Notes: a model not told the origin generated them from the letters alone. Numbered from the stretch's first letter, positions 27,598-37,272 are shown. The stretch is DNA of 58,893 nt from Bacteroidota bacterium (GCA_027592755.1 JAQCLE010000013.1:1-58893); one strand, 5' to 3'. Translations and numbers: made by a program.

Positions 27598-29712
27598 TCA
27601 AAGCGAAACCCGTATTCCCGGGCCAATCAGCCAGAAAAACTTCCCTCCTGATAAAAAATATCCCCCACCAGTATAAAGTGGAAATGACAATTTCTTTCCG
27701 GTTGAAAGCGGATACAGACTGCCCAATATGGCAATTCCTACGTCCCTGTTGCTGTTATTTTCACTGAAATTAAAAGCATTGAGTGCGAGAAAACCTGCTC
27801 CAACCTTATATGGTTTTTCCTTCGCTACACGGTTGGGCTGATAAAAGGTAAATTCAGCCATCATTGCCATGCTAATACCTCCGAGGTTTCCAAAACCATC
27901 TACTCCGAATTGTTTGATCACTAACCCTGCCGGGAAAGAAACATCTACATCAAATGAGTGCTCTTTTGCGATTACTATACTTACATACTTTGATTGACCT
28001 TTACTGCCATAAATCTGTGGATCATGACGGAAGGTTAGTTCAATTGAGGACCAATCTTCCAGGTCAAATATTTTAGATCTTAACTGGCGATTTAAACTCA
28101 GCGTTCCCAATGTGAAATCATCCCCGGTATAGAATGCCTCTCTAGGTGATCCTTCAGGATTCAATTTTATATATTTGATTACCTTCGAATCAAGAAGGTT
28201 TTTCTTATTATTTCTCAAGCTGACCTCGATCTCGATTATTTGTGGCCCATAAACCACACCTTGATCAATGATGCCCCTGTCAAATTCAACCATTACATCG
28301 CGGATATTTTCGTAGGTAAGTACAAGCTCTTCACTTCGCTCAACATTGAAATGTTGTTTCCCAACTGTCAGGTATACAAAATCAAAAGGCCTCGGTTTTG
28401 AATACTCTTTGATCAAAAGCTCACTACCGATATATTCTCCATCATGTATAATAGCACAATGTCTGTTTTGGATGTCCATGGGAACCCTTGCCGAATAGAC
28501 TATCTCTTTGTCCGTACGTGTAAGTGAATCGAGTTCAATATCCATTAATCCATCAAAAGAAAACTGTCCCTGGCTCAATCCGATTCCATCCAGTTTAATA
28601 ATTACATTTTCTCCCGGATATATAACGTTGCCAGGAACCCATATGCCATCAGACCTTTGTACGGTTATCTTAGAAACTTCTGGTTCCGGAAGAATGTCAA
28701 AATTTGTAAAGAAGTCCACAATGTCACCGTCTTTAATGTACAGATAACCCTGGCTTCGATGGTGGTAATCATATATTCTCAATCTACTGAGTACTTTACC
28801 GGTTGCAAGTATTTCCTTGGTAAATATTTCCGCTACAAGCTTACCACCAGGACTTTGTTGATCTTCAATACGGTAAGTTTTATTCAATTGGAGTGTTCGA
28901 TGATAATCCAATTCAACATCAATACTCTCGTTTCCAAGTACATTTTTTAAGGACACCTCATTGCGGTTGATGTTGAGAAATACCGTTCGGGCAGATCTCA
29001 CAATGAATCTATAATCACCTAAGGTTGTGTTATACCGGAGAGAGTCAGGGCCAAAGAGTGCCGGTTGATTTACAGGGATGCGAAGCGATAAGTTAAAGTC
29101 ACCAAATTGCTGGGTGAGGAGGTGTATGTATAATCTACCGCTTTCCCTTGAGATCCGAAAGTTGATATGACCCTGACTTTGCCATTCGTAGACGGGTCTT
29201 AAATTGTCAGGATTATTTGAGAAAAGCTCCAGAGTTTTTTCCTCACCGATGAACAATTCATTTGAAAAAGCAGGATCAAATGCCACTCTTGTCTCCGTCA
29301 GAGGAAGTAATGGTATTTCAAAATTGAAACTCTCTGAATCAGGTGATTGTATCCTAAAGACGAAACTCAAAAAATTACTCGTATGGAGGTCCCTAAACCT
29401 GACCTTAAAACGGGAATATTCATTATTAAATTCACGCAAACTATCGACAATGCTATACGATCCGGTCCCAATTAGTTCTATTTTTTCTTTTGGAAAATTC
29501 GGATTGGGATAAACTTTAACTTCTACCCAGGGATCATCTTCATCGAAATAGAAAAAGAAGTAGGGTTTGCCGTCTTTTAGAAACGTGTGTTGACTATAGT
29601 AGAAGGAGGTTTCGCCAATGCTCAGCTGGATTTCCCTGAAAGGAGATTGGGCGTAAGCGTTTCCAATAAAAAGAACACTTAATATTGTCAACAGTACAAG
29701 TCGATTCATCAA
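27598..29712 (-). CDS. Large exported protein of unknown function with C-terminal barrel-like end
   Basis: The 704-residue product has a signal peptide (IGNAYAQ, cleavage near residue 22). Residues 25-560 are beta-rich and resemble several Ig-like or DUF-type modules without a known signature. The last 130 residues (GFGNLGGISMAMMAEFTFYQP to FWLIGPGIRVSL) look like alternating strands of an outer-membrane barrel, with a final residue pattern ending in a hydrophobic. It is probably an outer-membrane or surface protein. I do not recognise the family. Confidence 0.8.
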   Translation of the reverse strand: MMNRLVLLTILSVLFIGNAYAQSPFREIQLSIGETSFYYSQHTFLKDGKPYFFFYFDEDDPWVEVKVYPNPNFPKEKIELIGTGSYSIVDSLREFNNEYSRFKVRFRDLHTSNFLSFVFRIQSPDSESFNFEIPLLPLTETRVAFDPAFSNELFIGEEKTLELFSNNPDNLRPVYEWQSQGHINFRISRESGRLYIHLLTQQFGDFNLSLRIPVNQPALFGPDSLRYNTTLGDYRFIVRSARTVFLNINRNEVSLKNVLGNESIDVELDYHRTLQLNKTYRIEDQQSPGGKLVAEIFTKEILATGKVLSRLRIYDYHHRSQGYLYIKDGDIVDFFTNFDILPEPEVSKITVQRSDGIWVPGNVIYPGENVIIKLDGIGLSQGQFSFDGLMDIELDSLTRTDKEIVYSARVPMDIQNRHCAIIHDGEYIGSELLIKEYSKPRPFDFVYLTVGKQHFNVERSEELVLTYENIRDVMVEFDRGIIDQGVVYGPQIIEIEVSLRNNKKNLLDSKVIKYIKLNPEGSPREAFYTGDDFTLGTLSLNRQLRSKIFDLEDWSSIELTFRHDPQIYGSKGQSKYVSIVIAKEHSFDVDVSFPAGLVIKQFGVDGFGNLGGISMAMMAEFTFYQPNRVAKEKPYKVGAGFLALNAFNFSENNSNRDVGIAILGSLYPLSTGKKLSFPLYTGGGYFLSGGKFFWLIGPGIRVSL

Positions 29713-29745
29713 ATCGGGTTTGGCAAGCTCAACAAGTGCAAATTA

Positions 29746-31326
29746 TCACGCTCTGGTCAACTCACCATCAATAAGTCTCATTATTTTCAGAGAATTGCGG
29801 TTTTTGAGTTGTTCAGGCAAAAGATCGTCTGGGAAATTTTGATAGGATACCGGCCGAACAAATCTTTGAATGGCATTTCCTCCAACCGATGTTGTTTGTG
29901 AAGCAGTAGTTGCCGGGAACGGTCCTCCATGCACCATCGAATGACAAACCTCAACGCCGGTCGGGAATCCATTGATCAAAATCCGTCCAACTTTGCCTTC
30001 CAGGATATCGAATAGTTCACGATACTCTTTAAAATCTTCGGGTGTACCATGAACCGTTGCTGTCAGGTGCCCGTCAAGGTTTCTTGCGATTGTCAGGATG
30101 TCTTCTTTATCCTTGTAGTTTACAATAACGCTGGATGGCCCAAAGACTTCCCTTGCAAGAATAGGATTATTGGAAAATTCTTTCGTTGAAACCTGATAAA
30201 TCTGTGCTTCTACGCCTGCGGATGATGGAGGTTTTTTGCTTCTGGCCAGACTTTGCACACCGGATTGCACTTCGAGATTAGCTTTTCCGGCCTCATAAGC
30301 AGATTTTATCCCTTGGGTCAACATGGTACCGCCATCGCTGGCCGTTACGTATTCGGTAATGGCATCAATGAATGCCTTGCCGTCTTCAGTTTGAGGGATA
30401 AACGACAAGCCTGGATTTGTACAAAATTGACCAACTCCGAGTGAAATTGACCCGATCATTCCTGTAGCGAGGCCTTTCGCGTCTTTTAAAGCACCTGGAA
30501 GGATAAAGACAGGGTTCGTGCTTCCCATTTCAGCGTAAACTGGAATAGGCTCTTCCCGCTGGTTGGCCAAATCAAAAAGGGCTTTACCACCGCGGAATGA
30601 CCCGGTGAAACCTACTGCTTTAACAGCCGGGTGTTTTACCAATTCCTCACCAACGCGGTTTGCTCTTCCATGCACCATTGAGAATACACCATCAGGCATG
30701 CCCGTATTTTGAGCAGCTTTAATGATGGCGCTCGCAACTAAATCAGAAGTATTGGGATGCGCAGGATGCGCCTTGAAGATCACAGGGCATCCGGCAGCTA
30801 AAGCTGAAGCAGTGTCTCCGCCGGCAACTGAAAAAGCTAATGGAAAATTGCTGGCACCAAAAACTGCAACCGGCCCAAGAGCAATCGACATTTGACGGAT
30901 GTCGGGTTTTGGTATTGGAGCCCTATCCGGCATAGCAGTATCAATTCTGGCATCCACATATGATCCTTCTTTAACGATTGATGCAAAAAAACGCAGCTGT
31001 CCGCAAGTACGCCCCCTTTCACCTTGAAGTCTTGCTTGTGGCAGAGCGGTTTCCTGCATCCCTGTATTTATCAACTCATCCCCCAGGTTTTCAATTTCTG
31101 AAGCTATCGCTTCAAGGAAGGCAGTTCTGGTTTCATTTGTTGTTTTCTTGTAAACGGAGAAAGCCTTCTCAGCAAGAACAACGGCTTTATTAATTTCTTC
31201 TGATGTTGCGTCTACAAAAAGACCCTCAATTGTTTGTCCGTCCTGTGGATTTATTGCTGTAAAGGAATCGCTTCCCAACGAAGAGGTGGTATAGCCGAGA
31301 TATTGAACTTTAGTTCCCATTGCCAT
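29746..31326 (-). CDS. Alpha-ketoglutaric semialdehyde dehydrogenase (NADP+ aldehyde dehydrogenase)
   Basis: The 526-residue protein is an aldehyde dehydrogenase: GASNFPLAFSVAGGDTASALAAGCPVIFKAHPAHP (in pieces: FGASNFPLAF, KAHPAHP) binds NADP+, AEMGSTNPVF holds the general-base Glu and GVGQFCTNPGL the catalytic Cys. These sequences are those of 2,5-dioxopentanoate (alpha-ketoglutaric semialdehyde) dehydrogenases, which yield 2-oxoglutarate. An FAH-family gene starts 24 bases upstream and fits the preceding dehydratase step of pentose oxidation; hydroxyproline breakdown is the alternative source of the substrate. Confidence 0.88.
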   Translation of the reverse strand: MAMGTKVQYLGYTTSSLGSDSFTAINPQDGQTIEGLFVDATSEEINKAVVLAEKAFSVYKKTTNETRTAFLEAIASEIENLGDELINTGMQETALPQARLQGERGRTCGQLRFFASIVKEGSYVDARIDTAMPDRAPIPKPDIRQMSIALGPVAVFGASNFPLAFSVAGGDTASALAAGCPVIFKAHPAHPNTSDLVASAIIKAAQNTGMPDGVFSMVHGRANRVGEELVKHPAVKAVGFTGSFRGGKALFDLANQREEPIPVYAEMGSTNPVFILPGALKDAKGLATGMIGSISLGVGQFCTNPGLSFIPQTEDGKAFIDAITEYVTASDGGTMLTQGIKSAYEAGKANLEVQSGVQSLARSKKPPSSAGVEAQIYQVSTKEFSNNPILAREVFGPSSVIVNYKDKEDILTIARNLDGHLTATVHGTPEDFKEYRELFDILEGKVGRILINGFPTGVEVCHSMVHGGPFPATTASQTTSVGGNAIQRFVRPVSYQNFPDDLLPEQLKNRNSLKIMRLIDGELTRA

Positions 31327-31350
31327 AAATCGTTTAATGTGAAAAAATTA

Positions 31351-32202
31351 TTAGATAGCCCTTATTCCAACAGTATTGATCAAAGTGCCGATGTTTTCAA
31401 TTGAGATTCTTACTTCGTCTCCTGGATATAGTGTGAAATCATCATGAGGTATTATTCCTGTTCCTGTCATAAGATAACAACCATATTCAAAACTACATTC
31501 GAGAAATAAGTAGTCAACAAGTTCCTGAAGTTGCCTTTTCATTTGATTGATAGCAATGGCCCCCTGGAATACCTCGGCTCCATTTCTGGTGATGATAAGT
31601 TCAATTTTAGATTCCAATTCCAGTGGTAAAGAAGGTACATACAAGCATGGGCCCATAGCGGCACTGCGATCATAAGATTTGGCTTGAGGGAGATAGAGAG
31701 GATTTTCTCCTTCAATACTTCTGGAACTCATGTCATTCCCAATGGTGTAGCCTTCAATTGTGGCTTGAGAAGAAATGAAAAGCGTCAATTCAGGTTCGGG
31801 TACATTCCATGTAGAATCCCTTCGGATATTGACGATATCGTTTGGACCGACTACCCGATGAGCCGCTGCTTTGAAGAACAACTCGGGGCGGTCCGCATCA
31901 TAGACTTTTTCATAGAAATAATCACCATGGGATTTCTTTGATTCCTCCATCCGGGCTTCTTTACTTCGCATATAAGTAACGCCACTTGCCCACAACTCCT
32001 GATGCCCTATAGGAGCTAATATTTCATTGGAATTAAATGTCGCTTCATTTATGACCGCCCAATCATTTAAATTCTCACTAATAAAATCATTCAAACCTTT
32101 GCGGTTGATCAAATCATCCCATTGAATATTTGTAACTGAATATTGAGAGTCATTATAAATAACAATTTGATCTGGGCATCTATAAATTTTGTAATTACTC
32201 AT
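31351..32202 (-). CDS. Fumarylacetoacetate hydrolase family protein, possible 2-keto-3-deoxy-acid dehydratase
   Basis: The 283-residue protein has the FAH fold: WNVPEPELTLF carries the metal-binding Glu pair, GNDMSSRSIEGENPLYLPQAKSYDRSAAMGPCL (in pieces: GNDMSSRSIEG, QAKSYDRSAAMGPCL) is the active-site loop, and MTGTGIIPHDDFTLYPGDEV the C-terminal signature. Sitting directly before the semialdehyde dehydrogenase gene, it most likely dehydrates 2-keto-3-deoxy-pentonate (arabinonate or xylonate) to alpha-ketoglutaric semialdehyde, as FAH-type KdaD/XylX enzymes do. The upstream sugar steps are not in the window. Confidence 0.82.
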   Translation of the reverse strand: MSNYKIYRCPDQIVIYNDSQYSVTNIQWDDLINRKGLNDFISENLNDWAVINEATFNSNEILAPIGHQELWASGVTYMRSKEARMEESKKSHGDYFYEKVYDADRPELFFKAAAHRVVGPNDIVNIRRDSTWNVPEPELTLFISSQATIEGYTIGNDMSSRSIEGENPLYLPQAKSYDRSAAMGPCLYVPSLPLELESKIELIITRNGAEVFQGAIAINQMKRQLQELVDYLFLECSFEYGCYLMTGTGIIPHDDFTLYPGDEVRISIENIGTLINTVGIRAI

Positions 32203-32301
32203 TAGTTTTATTTCAACAGAGTTCTCAAGCTTTCAAAGCTAAATGAAAATTGCAACCAAGTCATGTTGATTAGCGAGAAATTAGAATTGATAAGATTTAG
32301 G

Positions 32302-32325
32302 AGTTTTATTGTTTTGCAATAAACT
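32302..32325 (-). terminator. Hairpin after the DUF5686 gene
   Basis: AGTTTTATTG (32302-32311) and CAATAAACT (32317-32325) form a nine-pair stem with one bulge, a few bases past the stop of the DUF5686 gene. There is no clear U-tract, so termination is only probable. Confidence 0.4.
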
Positions 32326-32329
32326 GGCA

Positions 32330-34819
32330 TCAAGGTTTAACCGTGAATAGCAAACGAATGCCAAACTTTGGCCCTGCAGCATCATCCCTGTAGGTCACTC
32401 GATGGAAGGCCATTACCGTAAGTATTTTAATGATATTTTCAATGCCATATCCAGCTTCAATGTAAGGTATGTTTTCTATTGACCTGACTACTGGTAAAGG
32501 ATCACCATTCAAATTTGTAACTGGTATTGTTGCTCTGTTTTTATCAGAAAGTTGTCCGTACAATACATTGGCGGAGGCGACTAGACGCCATTTCAACCTT
32601 CTCATTAATGGGATTCGGTTGAGAATAAACCCTTCAAAATAGTGGTTGAGGCGAATAAAAGCGTAGCGATCACTGACAAATTCTCCGAACTCCATCAGGT
32701 TGAATGATTCCGGGTGAACAAGGAAAGTAGAATTTCCTATATGATTTTGAAGCAAAGGAAAAGGCAACGTAGTAGGGATATAGCCACCTTCAATGGTGTA
32801 AAGTGATCTGCCCAAAAGCCCCATACCAACAGTTTTAATCATGCGAAGGGAAAATTTGTGGTAATTGAATTGGCTTCCTAGAAGGTTATTAATGCCGAGT
32901 CGGTATCGGAAAATAAAAGTTGGCGCTGATAGCGTTCCGAGACTGTGCCGGATGTTATTTTCCATAAGAAACTGCTCATCTCGTGAAAGTCTTGTTTCAA
33001 ATTCGAATTCAGATGTTTTGAATTCCTCAATGATGTCATTGCTCTGATTGGGTTGCTCGAGGTAGCCAAACGGGAATAATGGTTGAAATTTCTCATTCTT
33101 AAAACTAATTTTTTGAGTCAATCCACGTATTAAATCTCGTTGGATGCTGATGCTGTTTTGCGTAAGAAAGTGAGGCTTTGCAAGAGTGCCAAAACGAGCT
33201 GCTGCTGAGAAGATAAAGTTTTTTCGATTTGCTTCATCAACTACACCAAGTTGTTCGACGTCGTACCTACGTTCAATGTGGAGCGTGGTCCACGGTTTTC
33301 TGCTGATCAGGTGATCAACTTCAACTCCATATTTAATTGCCTTATCCTTAGTGCCATAGGCGATAAATCCTCCAAGAGAGGTCCTCTCATTGAATTCGTA
33401 GTTCGTCTTACCACCTATTCTCATTCTGTGGCCTTCAATGTCATTATTTGCGTAAGTGAATAGCCATGGCCCCCAGTCAATAGGCCCTCTTCGAATAAAT
33501 CCCCTTCGGACAGCTTTGACTAATTCTGCGATTAGGTTCACTTGAGGTATGTCTGAAATCGTATGAATGGCATCTATAGCTTTTAGGTCCATCTTATTCA
33601 AAGGCACTGGTCGAATACCTTGCCAAAACTCTTCACGTTCATCGATGGCATCATCCGCCAATTGTATTGGAGATAGGAAGAACTTTCCAGGATAATCCTT
33701 TTCAAGTTCCCAATTGCTGTTTATGATTTTAAAACTCGCTCTGACCCCTGTAAAGTTCTGGGCAATTTCGGAAATCAGGATTTCAAATTCATTTTTTACC
33801 GGAAGCCAGGGGCCGTATTCAGTAGGTTGCAACTCCTGGTGCAATCGTATGCTCTTGATAAAGTTAAGATTAGCTTTTCCATCGACCACGGCATCAATTT
33901 TGAGAATTGCATACTCGCTTTTTGTAATCCACATTTCACCTTTAAAGGCCAAATCTTGATTATTTTTTGGGAAGAATTCGAGTTTATAGGCGTAATGCCC
34001 GTCTACCATTGCACTGTCAATGAGGTAATAATCGTAGAAAGTTCGCCATCCGTCTGCAATGGGTGATATAAAATCTTTCTTCACGATATTCATCCAATTC
34101 TCATAGAAATTATATTCCTGGAAGGATACCCCAGTTAATTGAGAGACTGTCTTCTTATCTTGTATTGCAACTCCATGAATGTTCGCTTTGCTTATGTCCT
34201 CTCGCCTCAAAAATGGACGACTTTGAACATATAATCTCGAGATGGACTCTGAATGGAAAATCGGAACAAAAGGTGATCCATCGGGTCCGGTGTACGCCTC
34301 CTTTTCGATGGCTTCATAAACTCTTTGTACCAGTTTTTTATCCTGGAACTTTGGGGCCATATCAGCGACATCAAATTCTATCTTGGTATAGCTATCATAT
34401 TCAAAGTTCTTGAGCGAATACTTGTCATTCAGTTTTTTGTTCTCAACCACCTTTCTCATTATTGGGAAAGCAGGATTTTCACCTGCCTCAAAAACAATTT
34501 CCTTGAGACCAATCAATTCACTTTGAAGGCTAAAATTTATTTCCTGTTCAACACCTGGAGATATTGCAACAACTTGGGAGATATACCCGATGTATGAAAC
34601 GACCAGAGAATCACCATTTAGGCTCGTAACTATTTTAAAATTTCCGGAAATGCCGGAAGTAGCACCTGCGGTTGTTCCTTTAATCGAGAGATTTACAAAA
34701 GGAATAGTTTCTCCGGTTTCACTATCAATTACGTTTCCTGTGATAACTGTTCCCTGCGCTTCGACAGTGAGTTGAAGGGCAAATAATAAGAGGGACAATA
34801 TTGCTGATTTTGGAATCAT
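32330..34819 (-). CDS. DUF5686 family outer-membrane protein with CarboxypepD_reg-like domain
   Basis: The 829-residue protein starts with a signal peptide (ALQLTVEAQG) and a CarboxypepD_reg-like beta domain (residues 24-110; VITGNVIDSETGETIPFVNLSI is the usual opening). DUF5686 occupies about residues 120-470, and residues 480-829 are a predicted outer-membrane barrel (GGKTNYEFNERTSLGGFIAYG, last residues FGIRLLFTVKP). Members are widespread in Bacteroidota, outer-membrane located and of unknown function. The layout resembles TonB-dependent receptors but there is no plug domain. Confidence 0.88.
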   Translation of the reverse strand: MIPKSAILSLLLFALQLTVEAQGTVITGNVIDSETGETIPFVNLSIKGTTAGATSGISGNFKIVTSLNGDSLVVSYIGYISQVVAISPGVEQEINFSLQSELIGLKEIVFEAGENPAFPIMRKVVENKKLNDKYSLKNFEYDSYTKIEFDVADMAPKFQDKKLVQRVYEAIEKEAYTGPDGSPFVPIFHSESISRLYVQSRPFLRREDISKANIHGVAIQDKKTVSQLTGVSFQEYNFYENWMNIVKKDFISPIADGWRTFYDYYLIDSAMVDGHYAYKLEFFPKNNQDLAFKGEMWITKSEYAILKIDAVVDGKANLNFIKSIRLHQELQPTEYGPWLPVKNEFEILISEIAQNFTGVRASFKIINSNWELEKDYPGKFFLSPIQLADDAIDEREEFWQGIRPVPLNKMDLKAIDAIHTISDIPQVNLIAELVKAVRRGFIRRGPIDWGPWLFTYANNDIEGHRMRIGGKTNYEFNERTSLGGFIAYGTKDKAIKYGVEVDHLISRKPWTTLHIERRYDVEQLGVVDEANRKNFIFSAAARFGTLAKPHFLTQNSISIQRDLIRGLTQKISFKNEKFQPLFPFGYLEQPNQSNDIIEEFKTSEFEFETRLSRDEQFLMENNIRHSLGTLSAPTFIFRYRLGINNLLGSQFNYHKFSLRMIKTVGMGLLGRSLYTIEGGYIPTTLPFPLLQNHIGNSTFLVHPESFNLMEFGEFVSDRYAFIRLNHYFEGFILNRIPLMRRLKWRLVASANVLYGQLSDKNRATIPVTNLNGDPLPVVRSIENIPYIEAGYGIENIIKILTVMAFHRVTYRDDAAGPKFGIRLLFTVKP

Positions 34820-34903
34820 TATTGGATCCGAAACAGTGGCGTATAAGAAGCGGAATAGATTAACTCAATTCCAGGCACTGACATCATTCCCATATAAAGA
34901 TAG

Positions 34904-35245
34904 TCAATATAGGGTATTAATATTTTCAGGTGGTCGACTGATTATTGCCCTGTCGCCTTTCACCGCAATTGGTCTTTCAATGAGTATTGGATTGTTAATA
35001 ATTTTTTCTATCCACTGATCTTGAGTGAGATTTTGACCCTTAAATTTTTCTTGAAAGACTTTTTCGCTTTTTCTAATCAAATCCACAGGATTCAGTTTTA
35101 ATTTATTGAGCAAATTTTTAAGATCTTTGAAGTTTGGTGGTGTTTTCAGGTATTCGATTACTTCAAAGTCCTTCTCCAATGTTGTTTACAATTGAAGGGT
35201 TTGTCTGCTCTTACCACACCTTGGATTATGATAGATTTTAACCAT
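34904..35245 (-). pseudogene. arsC: Arsenate reductase (ArsC/Spx-type) with in-frame stop at codon 20
   Basis: From ATG 35245 the frame reads MVKIYHNPRCGKSRQTLQL, then TAA (35188-35186), then TTLEKDFEVIEYLKTPPNF and on to the end at 34904 in the same frame. The redox Cys10 of the CxxS site lies before the stop, and RKSEKVFQEKFKG, NPILIERPI and AIISRPPEN follow after it, so the whole 113-residue protein is there apart from one nonsense codon. A reading restart at TTG 35176 would lack the catalytic Cys. ArsC reduces arsenate with glutathione or glutaredoxin. TAA is an ordinary stop in this window. Confidence 0.85.
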
Positions 35246-35259
35246 GATCTATGTTTTTG

Positions 35260-35267
35260 CAAATCTA
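35260..35267 (-). promoter_or_regulatory. TAnnTTTG promoter box of arsC
   Basis: TAGATTTG on the minus strand (35267-35260) matches the Bacteroidota -7 box exactly and lies 14 bases before ATG 35245. This supports the long arsC start rather than the later TTG. No convincing -33 TTG partner is seen. Confidence 0.5.
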
Positions 35268-35292
35268 ATGAGATGATTTAAGCTGTAGGTTC

Positions 35293-35300
35293 TAAATTTG
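35293..35300 (+). promoter_or_regulatory. TAnnTTTG promoter box before the Nif3 gene
   Basis: TAAATTTG matches the -7 box and lies 46 bases before the Nif3 start. A small inverted repeat (AGTCC/GGACT, 35306-35326) is in the presumed leader. A -33 element at the right distance is not obvious. Confidence 0.4.
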
Positions 35301-35346
35301 GAATTAGAGTCCAATTTAATCGGACTAATGAAATTGATCAATAGAC

Positions 35347-36444
35347 ATGAGAGTAAGGGAAATAACCAACCATCTTGAAAGTATTGCCTCATTAGAATAC
35401 CAGGAAGATTACGATAACTCAGGGCTCATTGTAGGTTCCCATGATCAGAAGGTAACAAAAGTGTTAATTACACTTGACTGCATTGAAGAAGTAGTTAACG
35501 AGGCCATCTCTAAAAAATGCGAGTTGATTATTGCTCATCATCCTATCATTTTTCGTGGGTTAAAAAAAATTAATGGTAAGAATTACGTTGAGCGAACAAT
35601 TCTTAAGGCAATAAAAAATGACATTGCCATTTATGCTATACACACCAATCTCGATAATGTTGACATTGGAGTCAACAGGAAGATTGCCGAGAAACTTGGT
35701 ATAAAAAAAACCAGATTACTTCAACTTAAAGAGGGCACACTTTCAAAATTGGTTGCTTTTTGTCCGAAGGAGTATTCACAAATAGTTTTAGATGCCTTAC
35801 ATAAAGCGGGAGCAGGGAATATTGGAAACTATAGCCAATGCAGTTTTACAGGTCCTGGTGTTGGAGCGTTTAGGCCAGGAGAAGCATCTGATCCATTTAT
35901 CGGGAGAAAAGGAGGTCAGGTTGAAAGAGTAAATGAAGAGAGGATAGAAGTTATAATAAATAGCAAAGACGAAAAGGCGGTGCTCGATGCATTGTTTGAA
36001 AGCCATCCATACGAAGAGGTAGCTTATTATCTTCATCGGGTTGATAATAAAAATCAATCAGTAGGTGCAGGTATGATCGGGGATCTTGAGAGAGATTTTG
36101 ATGCCTATGAATTCCTCAATTTTGTAAAGGACAAAATGGCACTCAAGTGTTTTCGTCATACATCAATAATCAAAAACTCAATAAGAAAAATTGCTATTTG
36201 TGGTGGTTCTGGTAGCTTTTTATTATCGGCCGCAAAAAGAGAAGGGGCAGATGCTTTTATAACTTCCGACTTTAAGTATCACGAGTTCTTCGACGCCGAA
36301 GAACAACTCATAATTCTTGACATCGGACACTTTGAAAGTGAGGTCTTTACAAAAGATTTAGTGCTTGAGTTTTTGACACAAAAATTCACTAATATTGCAC
36401 TCGTTTTATCTGAGGTGGATACAAACCCTGTTAAATACTTTTAA
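35347..36444 (+). CDS. Nif3-like dinuclear metal-centre protein
   Basis: The 365-residue protein has the Nif3/YqfO (DUF34) ligands: DNSGLIVG (residues 24-31), AHHPIIFRGL (residues 64-73), HTNLDN and, near the C-terminus, DIGHFESE. An inserted PII-like/CutA-like domain (about residues 130-235, KAGAGNIGNYSQCSFTGPGVGAFRPG in pieces) is the form seen in YqfO-type proteins. The family is universal, with a proposed GTP cyclohydrolase-like or regulatory role that is not settled. The zinc-ribbon gene starts eight bases after its stop, a conserved pairing in Bacteroidota. Confidence 0.92.
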   Translation: MRVREITNHLESIASLEYQEDYDNSGLIVGSHDQKVTKVLITLDCIEEVVNEAISKKCELIIAHHPIIFRGLKKINGKNYVERTILKAIKNDIAIYAIHTNLDNVDIGVNRKIAEKLGIKKTRLLQLKEGTLSKLVAFCPKEYSQIVLDALHKAGAGNIGNYSQCSFTGPGVGAFRPGEASDPFIGRKGGQVERVNEERIEVIINSKDEKAVLDALFESHPYEEVAYYLHRVDNKNQSVGAGMIGDLERDFDAYEFLNFVKDKMALKCFRHTSIIKNSIRKIAICGGSGSFLLSAAKREGADAFITSDFKYHEFFDAEEQLIILDIGHFESEVFTKDLVLEFLTQKFTNIALVLSEVDTNPVKYF

Positions 36445-36452
36445 TTAATTAG

Positions 36453-37241
36453 ATGGAAACAACGATAGCCCAGAAGCTGGATTCCCTTTCAAAATTACAA
36501 TCAATTGATTCAGAATTAGACGAGTTAAAAAAGGTTAGAGGAGCACTTCCAGAGGAGGTAATGGATCTGGAGGATGAGCTAGCAGGCTATCAAACTCGGA
36601 TTCAAAAATACAACGATGAAGTTGAGGATTTTGAAACCCTGATAAGCAATAATAAAACTGGTATTAAGGACGCTGAGAAACTTATCGCTAAGTATGCGGA
36701 GCAGCAAATGAACGTCCGAAATAACAGGGAATATGACGCCATAACCAAGGAGGTTGAATTGCAGCAGCTAGAAATTCAAATCCTCGAAAAACGGATAAAA
36801 GAAGCTTACGAAAAAATTGAAGGTAAAAAAGCTGAGATTGAAGAAACGAAAGGGGTTATGGATGAGCGGAAGAAAGACCTTGATAGCAAAAAGGGAGAGC
36901 TCGATCAATTGATAGCCGAAAGTGAAGATGATGAGAAGAAATTTCAAAAAAATAGAGAGAAGGCTTCTAAAGGGATAGAGGATAGATTATTCAAATCCTA
37001 TGAGAAAGTGAGAAACAATGCCAGAAATGGCCTGGCCGTGGTTACTGTCAAAAGAGGAGCATGCGGTGGTTGTTTCAACGTAGTTCCACCTCAGCGCCAG
37101 GCGGATATCAGGGAAAGAAAAAAGATTATTGTTTGTGAGCATTGCGGTAGAATTTTAGCGGATGTGGTAGATGAAATAGTGAAAGAAGTGAAAAAAACCA
37201 CAAGGAAAAGAACCGTGAGAGCGACAGCAGATGATGAATAA
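36453..37241 (+). CDS. Coiled-coil protein with C4 zinc ribbon
   Basis: Residues 10-190 are a long charged coiled coil (heptads with Glu, Lys, Leu). Residues 200-235 are a C4-type zinc ribbon: CGGC and CEHC, in GACGGCFNVVPPQRQADIR and VCEHCGRIL. The basic tail ends KKTTRKRTVRA. Family members bind nucleic acid or ribosomes and accompany nif3 in Bacteroidota, as here (eight-base gap), but no firm activity is known. A strong terminator follows. Confidence 0.9.
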   Translation: METTIAQKLDSLSKLQSIDSELDELKKVRGALPEEVMDLEDELAGYQTRIQKYNDEVEDFETLISNNKTGIKDAEKLIAKYAEQQMNVRNNREYDAITKEVELQQLEIQILEKRIKEAYEKIEGKKAEIEETKGVMDERKKDLDSKKGELDQLIAESEDDEKKFQKNREKASKGIEDRLFKSYEKVRNNARNGLAVVTVKRGACGGCFNVVPPQRQADIRERKKIIVCEHCGRILADVVDEIVKEVKKTTRKRTVRATADDE

Positions 37242-37250
37242 GATATTTGA

Positions 37251-37272
37251 AGCGGGTAAGCCCGCTTTTTTT
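37251..37272 (+). terminator. Intrinsic terminator of the nif3/zinc-ribbon operon
   Basis: AGCGGG (37251-37256), loop TAAG and CCCGCT (37261-37266) are followed by seven T's. The U-tract lies on the plus strand only. The stop codon of exonuclease III on the other strand is at its edge. Confidence 0.9.

Noticed and set aside
27423-27626. 67-aa ORF on the minus strand at the end of the large unknown gene
   Set aside because: Its first part is the last codons of that gene in another frame; no family signature.
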